Shown: positions 59,926 to 64,000 of the stretch, in pieces
Numbering within the stretch: position 1 is the first letter of the stretch
Layout: each line of letters begins with the position of its first letter
From: Arachidicoccus ginsenosidivorans
GTDB lineage: Bacteria; Bacteroidota; Bacteroidia; Chitinophagales; Chitinophagaceae
Direction of reading: 5' to 3'
Length of the DNA stretch: 64,000 nt
NCBI RefSeq assembly: GCF_007971385.1
Contig: NZ_CP042434.1
Span: 3,782,001 to 3,846,000 of the forward strand
Program-made: the position numbers and the translations under genes
The notes under the pieces: generated by a model
What the model saw: only the letters and a program-made list of their open reading frames with translations
What the model was told of the DNA's origin: nothing
The model's database searches: none

Positions 59926-60487
59926 TAGGCGGGTCGTTTTTTATAATATAGTTTTTTAGGTTTCTTTTGCCATTTTGAATATAACTTTTCACCTGGTCTC
60001 CATTATATCCCGTCCGGGTCACAATCTCCTGATAAGAGTGGTTTTCCAGGTAATACAGTGAAATACAGGTTTTTTGCGCTGCATTTAACTGCTCTAGTGC
60101 CGATTGCAACTGCTCCAGTAATCGTTCTCTGGTTTGGAGCCCCTCGGGTACGCCTTCTGATTGAATATTCAGCAATTCTTCTTTGAGCTCCTCTATGCGG
60201 GTTTGTTTATTTTTTCGGATATGCATCAGGCAATGGTTTTTAGCCACTGTATAAAGCCAGTTCTTAAAATTAGTGATTTTATGGCGGCTGAGCGTTTGTA
60301 ATACATGAAAAAATATCTGTTGGGTGGCATCTTTGGCGGCTTCAGGATCGCCCAGATACTTCATCGTTACCCCTAAAACCAGCACGGTATATCGTTCAAG
60401 TAAGATTCCAAGCCAATAATTATCCTGACTCTGCATATATTTGCTGAGTAGAAAGTCATCATTGTATTTTTCGTGATGTTGACGCAA
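59918..60487 (-). CDS. RNA polymerase sigma factor, ECF sigma-70 family
   Basis: A 189-residue sigma factor. Region 2 reads KDATQQIFFHVLQTLSRHK and FKNWLYTVAKNHCLMHIRK; region 4 reads LNAAQKTCISLYYLENHSYQEIV and KSYIQNGKRNLKNYI. The start is a TTG at 60487. The gene is followed, with overlap, by a small membrane protein that may regulate it. Targets are unknown. Confidence 0.92.
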   Translation of the reverse strand: MRQHHEKYNDDFLLSKYMQSQDNYWLGILLERYTVLVLGVTMKYLGDPEAAKDATQQIFFHVLQTLSRHKITNFKNWLYTVAKNHCLMHIRKNKQTRIEELKEELLNIQSEGVPEGLQTRERLLEQLQSALEQLNAAQKTCISLYYLENHSYQEIVTRTGYNGDQVKSYIQNGKRNLKNYIIKNDPPNG

Positions 60488-60607
60488 AGAGAAGAATCTT
60501 TTTTATTTAGATGCATTTTAAATGGAATTTCCATAAAATGTTTTATTGAAAAAACGGCTTCTTAGGCTAAAATTAGCCATTTATAATTAATTATTAGTGA
60601 GAAATTT

Positions 60608-61360
60608 ATGTTTCACGTTATCGGTATAACACCTATTTCACCACTTAGACTGGCGCCTAGCCACCGCGCTGAGATGGTCAGTCAATTATTATTTGGAGAA
60701 ATGGCAGAATTGCTCAATAGGGATGGGGATTTTGTTCAGGTCAGAACCGTTTTTGATCAGTATGTTGGTTGGGTGCAAGCAAGTCAGGTAACGGATGTAT
60801 TGGAAAGCTGGCTGGAAAAATCAAAAATCCTGGGGTATATAGACTGCGCCACTACAATAAAGTTTGCCGGTGGGCCCATGCTGATCTATCCGGGTACACC
60901 GATCTGGAAATGCCAGACCTTGGCTGGGATAAAAGTGGATTACGGAGTATTGCCCAGCTTAAAACCCAAACACAAAACTAAAAGAAGCCTGCAAAAAGCT
61001 GCAATGGCTTATATGAACACGGCTTATCTCTGGGGTGGGAAGACCACCGCAGGTACAGATTGCAGCGGTTTTGTGCAGCAGGTTTTCAAGTTATTTGGAA
61101 CCGATTTGCCAAGAGATGCCTATCAGCAGGCGGCGCATGGAGAGGTGATTGGCTTTTTGGAAGAATCCATGCCCGGAGACCTTGCCTTTTTTGATAATGA
61201 GGAAGGAAGCATTACGCATGTTGGGATTTTACTGGCGCCCAATAAAATTATCCACAGCTCAGGACAGGTCAGAATTGATATGATCGATTCACAGGGAATC
61301 AAACAAAAGGCCAGCGGAAAACGAACTCATTTTTTGAGGATTATAAAAAGAGTTTGGTAG
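60608..61360 (+). CDS. NlpC/P60 (C40) cysteine peptidase with SH3-like domain
   Basis: A 250-residue peptidoglycan hydrolase of the DL-endopeptidase type (YkfC-like). An N-terminal SH3b-like region (about 10-60; GEMAELLNRDGDFVQVRT, YVGWVQASQV) is followed by the catalytic NlpC/P60 domain with Cys152 (GTDCSGFVQQ), His204 (SITHVGILL) and the third polar residue in KIIHSSGQ. It lacks an evident signal peptide, so it may recycle muropeptides in the cytoplasm (inference). Confidence 0.9.
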   Translation: MFHVIGITPISPLRLAPSHRAEMVSQLLFGEMAELLNRDGDFVQVRTVFDQYVGWVQASQVTDVLESWLEKSKILGYIDCATTIKFAGGPMLIYPGTPIWKCQTLAGIKVDYGVLPSLKPKHKTKRSLQKAAMAYMNTAYLWGGKTTAGTDCSGFVQQVFKLFGTDLPRDAYQQAAHGEVIGFLEESMPGDLAFFDNEEGSITHVGILLAPNKIIHSSGQVRIDMIDSQGIKQKASGKRTHFLRIIKRVW

Positions 61361-61363
61361 AAG

Positions 61364-61395
61364 TTTGGTCGGTAAATATTTCCCCCTTATCTTTG
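61364..61395 (+). promoter_or_regulatory. Promoter upstream of the small ORF and tRNA
   Basis: TTTG (61364-61367), 20 bp, TATCTTTG (61388-61395): full consensus match. Transcription would begin near 61401, some 215 bases before the tRNA. Confidence 0.65.
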
Positions 61396-61443
61396 CAACC
61401 CGTTTGGGAAACAAGGTGTATCTGAAGTGCGTAACACTTGATA

Positions 61444-61512
61444 ATGCACCGAATAGAACAAATGGCAGACATAGCTAAAAACATAGCTAAAGACATAGCT
61501 AATAAGGGTTAG
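61444..61512 (+). CDS. Micro-ORF with three near-identical repeats
   Basis: A 22-codon ORF (begins MHRIEQMADIAK) with an in-frame second ATG at 61462 and three copies of (D/N)IA-(K/N), encoded by tandem ACATAGCTAA(A). It would form a short amphipathic helix. It sits directly after a good promoter and before the tRNA. Could be a real small peptide or chance; low confidence. Confidence 0.25.
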   Translation: MHRIEQMADIAKNIAKDIANKG

Positions 61513-61615
61513 AAAAGATCAAAAAAAGTTTTGATTTTGGAATAAGAAAGCCTTTAAATAAGCGCGAAATAAACGAATTCAAGGAGTTAAACTCCATATT
61601 TGATAAAGACTATAT

Positions 61616-61687
<72 letters not shown>

Positions 61688-61725
61688 CAGCCGAAAGGGA
61701 AATTATAGCAAATGCTAAATTTAGT

Positions 61726-61750
61726 AAGCTCCACATAATGTGGAGCTTTT
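61726..61750 (+). terminator. Terminator after tRNA-Met
   Basis: Perfect hairpin AAGCTCCACAT (61726-61736) / ATGTGGAGCTT (61738-61748) followed by TTT. Confidence 0.85.
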
Positions 61751-61807
61751 CTGTTTTTAGGGCATTTTTTTCCGGTCGCTGCCACCTATAATATTCTTTT
61801 TTATGCT

Positions 61808-61838
61808 TTTTTCGTTCGGTATTAAAATTCTACCTTTG
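61808..61838 (+). promoter_or_regulatory. Promoter of era
   Basis: TTTT (61808-61811), 19 bp, TACCTTTG (61831-61838); the -7 element is perfect and the -33 is one base off. The start codon of era is 42 bp further. Confidence 0.6.
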
Positions 61839-61879
61839 TGTTTGGTAACGGTTCATTAATTTTTGTTTAAATCACCTTC

Positions 61880-62752
61880 ATGAAATCTGGGTTCGTCAAT
61901 ATATTTGGGAAACCAAATGCCGGTAAGAGCACTTTGCTCAATGCGCTGTTAGGCGAGAAGCTGGCAATTGTCTCCAGTAAGGTTCAAACGACCAGACACA
62001 GGATCAAAGGTTTTTTGAATAAAAAAGATGAGTACCAGATCATTTTATCCGATACACCTGGCATTATTGAACCAAAATACAAGTTGCATCAAAAAATGAT
62101 GGGCAATGTTAAAAGTGCCCTGGAGGATGCGGATGTAGCTGTATTGCTCGTGGATATACAAGATGACTTGCAGCAATGCGCTGAACTATTTAACGCATTG
62201 AAACTCAGGGTTCCTTGTATTATTGCCCTCAATAAAATTGATGTAGCAAGTCCAGAAAGGGTTAAAGAGGCCAAAGCGTTTTTCGCCGAGTTGCCTTATT
62301 GTAAAAAAGTAGTGACGCTTAGTGCATTAAATCAAAAGATATTTGAGAAGCTAACCCGTGCTATTGTGGAGCTGTTGCCAGAAGGCATGGCTTTTTATGA
62401 TGAGGATGAACTCACTGACCTGCCCACAAAGTTTTTTGTGGGAGAATTAATCCGTGAAAAAATCTATCAGCTTTTTCAAGATGAGATTCCCTATCATACA
62501 GCTGTTATGGTCAATGCTTTTAAAGAAAAACAAACGCTGACAAAGATACAGGCAGATATTATTGTTCAACGAGAAACCCAGAAGATGATTCTGATCGGAG
62601 AAAAAGGTAAAATGATCAAAAAGATCGGAACGCTGGCCAGGGAAGACATTGAAAAGTTTCTTGAACAAAAAGTGTTTTTAGAGTTATTTGTCAAAGTGCG
62701 TCCAAAATGGCGAGAAAATGATGCCCAGCTAAAAGAATACGGGTATAATTAA
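61880..62752 (+). CDS. era: GTPase Era
   Basis: Essential GTPase that assists 30S ribosome assembly by binding the 3' end of 16S rRNA. The 290-residue protein shows G1 GKPNAGKSTLL (10-20), G3 DTPGI, G4 NKID and a C-terminal KH domain (QTLTKIQADIIVQRETQK, GEKGKMIKKIGTLAREDIEKFL). der follows in the same direction after about 200 bp. Confidence 0.98.
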   Translation: MKSGFVNIFGKPNAGKSTLLNALLGEKLAIVSSKVQTTRHRIKGFLNKKDEYQIILSDTPGIIEPKYKLHQKMMGNVKSALEDADVAVLLVDIQDDLQQCAELFNALKLRVPCIIALNKIDVASPERVKEAKAFFAELPYCKKVVTLSALNQKIFEKLTRAIVELLPEGMAFYDEDELTDLPTKFFVGELIREKIYQLFQDEIPYHTAVMVNAFKEKQTLTKIQADIIVQRETQKMILIGEKGKMIKKIGTLAREDIEKFLEQKVFLELFVKVRPKWRENDAQLKEYGYN

Positions 62753-62955
62753 GCTGGGTTAAATGCCCCTGTTTTAACATCTAAAGGATAAGGAAACAGG
62801 CATTTATAAATGAGAAGCCCAGGCAAATAATAAGTACATAATAAGCATATATTAAGCAGATAGAACCTAATAATTAATTTAGAAAACAGCTCAGGAAAAA
62901 AGTCGGGGTATTTACAACAAAGCCGGCGTTGATTGGTCCACACAAAAATAAATTT

Positions 62956-64000
62956 ATGAGTTATACAGTCGCGATAGTAGGTCGTCCCAATGTAGGGAAA
63001 AGTACGTTTTTCAACCGCCTGCTGGAGGAGAGAAAGGCCATAGTGGATGATGTCAGTGGCGTTACCAGAGACCGTCAATATGGTGTAACGGAGTGGAATG
63101 GCCGCTCATTTAATGTAATAGACACCGGTGGATTTGTTCACGGAACTGAGGACGTTTTTGAAATAGAAATCTGCAAACAGGTAAAAACTGCTATTGATGA
63201 GGCGGATGTGATTATATTTATGACAGACGCAGCTACCGGGATCACTGATCTGGATGATGCGATGGCCAATATGCTTAGAAGGACCACCAAACCAGTGCTT
63301 GTTGCAGTTAATAAAGTGGACAACAATAACCGCTATTTAGAGGCTACAGAGTTTTATATTCTGGGCTTTGAAAAAGTGTTTTTTATTAGTTCCATGAGTG
63401 GGAGCGGGACAGGAGAATTACTGGACGCCGTAACAGAAATGATGGGACCACAGGCAGAAGATTCTGCTGAAAAAACAGATCTGCCCAAAATTGCTATTAT
63501 CGGGCAACCCAATGTGGGTAAATCCTCACTACTCAATGCCCTGACCGGTCAACAAAGAACCATTGTCAGTGAAATTGCCGGTACGACCAGAGATACCATC
63601 CATACCCATTACAATCTCTTTCAGAAAGAATTTGTACTGATCGATACTGCGGGCATCCGTAAAAAAAATAAGGAAAAGGATGATTTAGAGTTTTATTCTG
63701 TGATCCGTGCTATCAAGGCTATGGATGAGGCGGATACCTGTCTTATGGTCCTGGATGCCGAAAAAGGCATAACGGCTCAGGATATTAATATATTTTCACT
63801 GGCCGCCAGAAAGGGCAAAGGAATTGTGCTACTGGTCAATAAATGGGATTTGATTGAAGATAAGGATACCAATACGGCCAGAGATTATGAGAAAGAACTT
63901 AAAAAGCGCATCGCGCCTTTTAATGATATTCCTATTGTCTTTATCTCTGCCAAAGAAAAGACCCGGATTTTCAAGGCGATAGAAATTGCACTGGAAGTCT
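62956..64000 (+). CDS. der: GTPase Der (EngA), cut by the window end
   Basis: Double-GTPase needed for 50S ribosome assembly. The frame is open from ATG 62956 (MSYTVAIVGRPNVGKSTFF) to the end of the window, 348 codons. The first G domain has GRPNVGKS, DTGGFV and NKVD; the second has IIGQPNVGKSSLL, DTAGIRKK and NKWD. Only the last part, including most of the KH-like domain, is missing. Start and frame are clean. Confidence 0.97.
   Translation, partial: MSYTVAIVGRPNVGKSTFFNRLLEERKAIVDDVSGVTRDRQYGVTEWNGRSFNVIDTGGFVHGTEDVFEIEICKQVKTAIDEADVIIFMTDAATGITDLDDAMANMLRRTTKPVLVAVNKVDNNNRYLEATEFYILGFEKVFFISSMSGSGTGELLDAVTEMMGPQAEDSAEKTDLPKIAIIGQPNVGKSSLLNALTGQQRTIVSEIAGTTRDTIHTHYNLFQKEFVLIDTAGIRKKNKEKDDLEFYSVIRAIKAMDEADTCLMVLDAEKGITAQDINIFSLAARKGKGIVLLVNKWDLIEDKDTNTARDYEKELKKRIAPFNDIPIVFISAKEKTRIFKAIEIALEV

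Noticed and set aside
62749..63078. A 109-codon open frame opposite the start of der
   Set aside because: The plus strand clearly encodes Der from 62956 with both GTPase motifs; the opposite frame has no recognisable features.

Overview
This 64 kb window is chromosomal DNA of a member of the Bacteroidota, most likely the family Chitinophagaceae (inference). The signs are a type IX secretion C-terminal domain, a DUF5606 protein, a Bacteroidota-type porin, BtuB/BtuG-like B12 lipoproteins, A-rich start regions with few Shine-Dalgarno sequences, and promoters of the form TTTG-N19/20-TAnnTTTG. I see no rRNA, CRISPR array, transposase or phage module. The content is mostly core metabolism plus several surface and regulatory loci.

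Layout. 1-8.3 kb holds a 2-hydroxyacid dehydrogenase, a sugar aminotransferase with rfbD, tex, a 3'-5' exonuclease, pyrB and coaD. 8.4-15.9 kb is a two-component system (propeller-sensor histidine kinase and NarL-type regulator), a large secreted BspA/beta-helix protein, and a candidate small RNA. Three copies of the palindrome CTACCC-N4-GGGTAG sit at a nearly fixed distance from promoter-like elements in front of the regulator, the surface protein and the RNA. 15.9-21.8 kb is a B12-riboswitch operon: a TonB-dependent receptor and three lipoproteins, two of them BtuG-like. 21.8-35.5 kb carries a DUF1990 protein, an alcohol dehydrogenase, an oligoendopeptidase, DUF5606, ligA, a Rossmann protein, an AI-2E family transporter, eno and a large HExxH/propeller/barrel protein. 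35.6-38.7 kb has a sigma factor followed by a membrane protein joining an anti-sigma-like N-terminus to a trypsin-like protease, a small Lpp-like lipoprotein, a structured intergenic RNA candidate and a DUF805 protein. 38.9-49.3 kb is the aromatic amino acid cluster (pheA, aminotransferase, tyrA, DEAD-box helicase, DAHP synthase-chorismate mutase, aroB, aroA, HAD, aroC), preceded by a 20-codon leader with eight Phe codons and a terminator, which is a textbook attenuator layout. 49.4-64 kb contains an M13 peptidase, a polyprenyl synthase, an amino acid permease, murB, a porin, a type II NADH dehydrogenase, a second sigma/membrane-protein pair, an NlpC/P60 enzyme, initiator tRNA-Met, era and the first part of der.

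Eleven single-base losses, nearly all in homopolymer runs, split eight genes (tex, alcohol dehydrogenase, histidine kinase, BspA-like protein, sigma-linked protease, tyrA, HAD, aroC) and an M13 peptidase, nine in all. Adding one base back restores the family sequence each time. Because all are of the same kind and several hit essential or operon-core genes, I read them as sequencing undercalls and annotate each gene across its full restored span.
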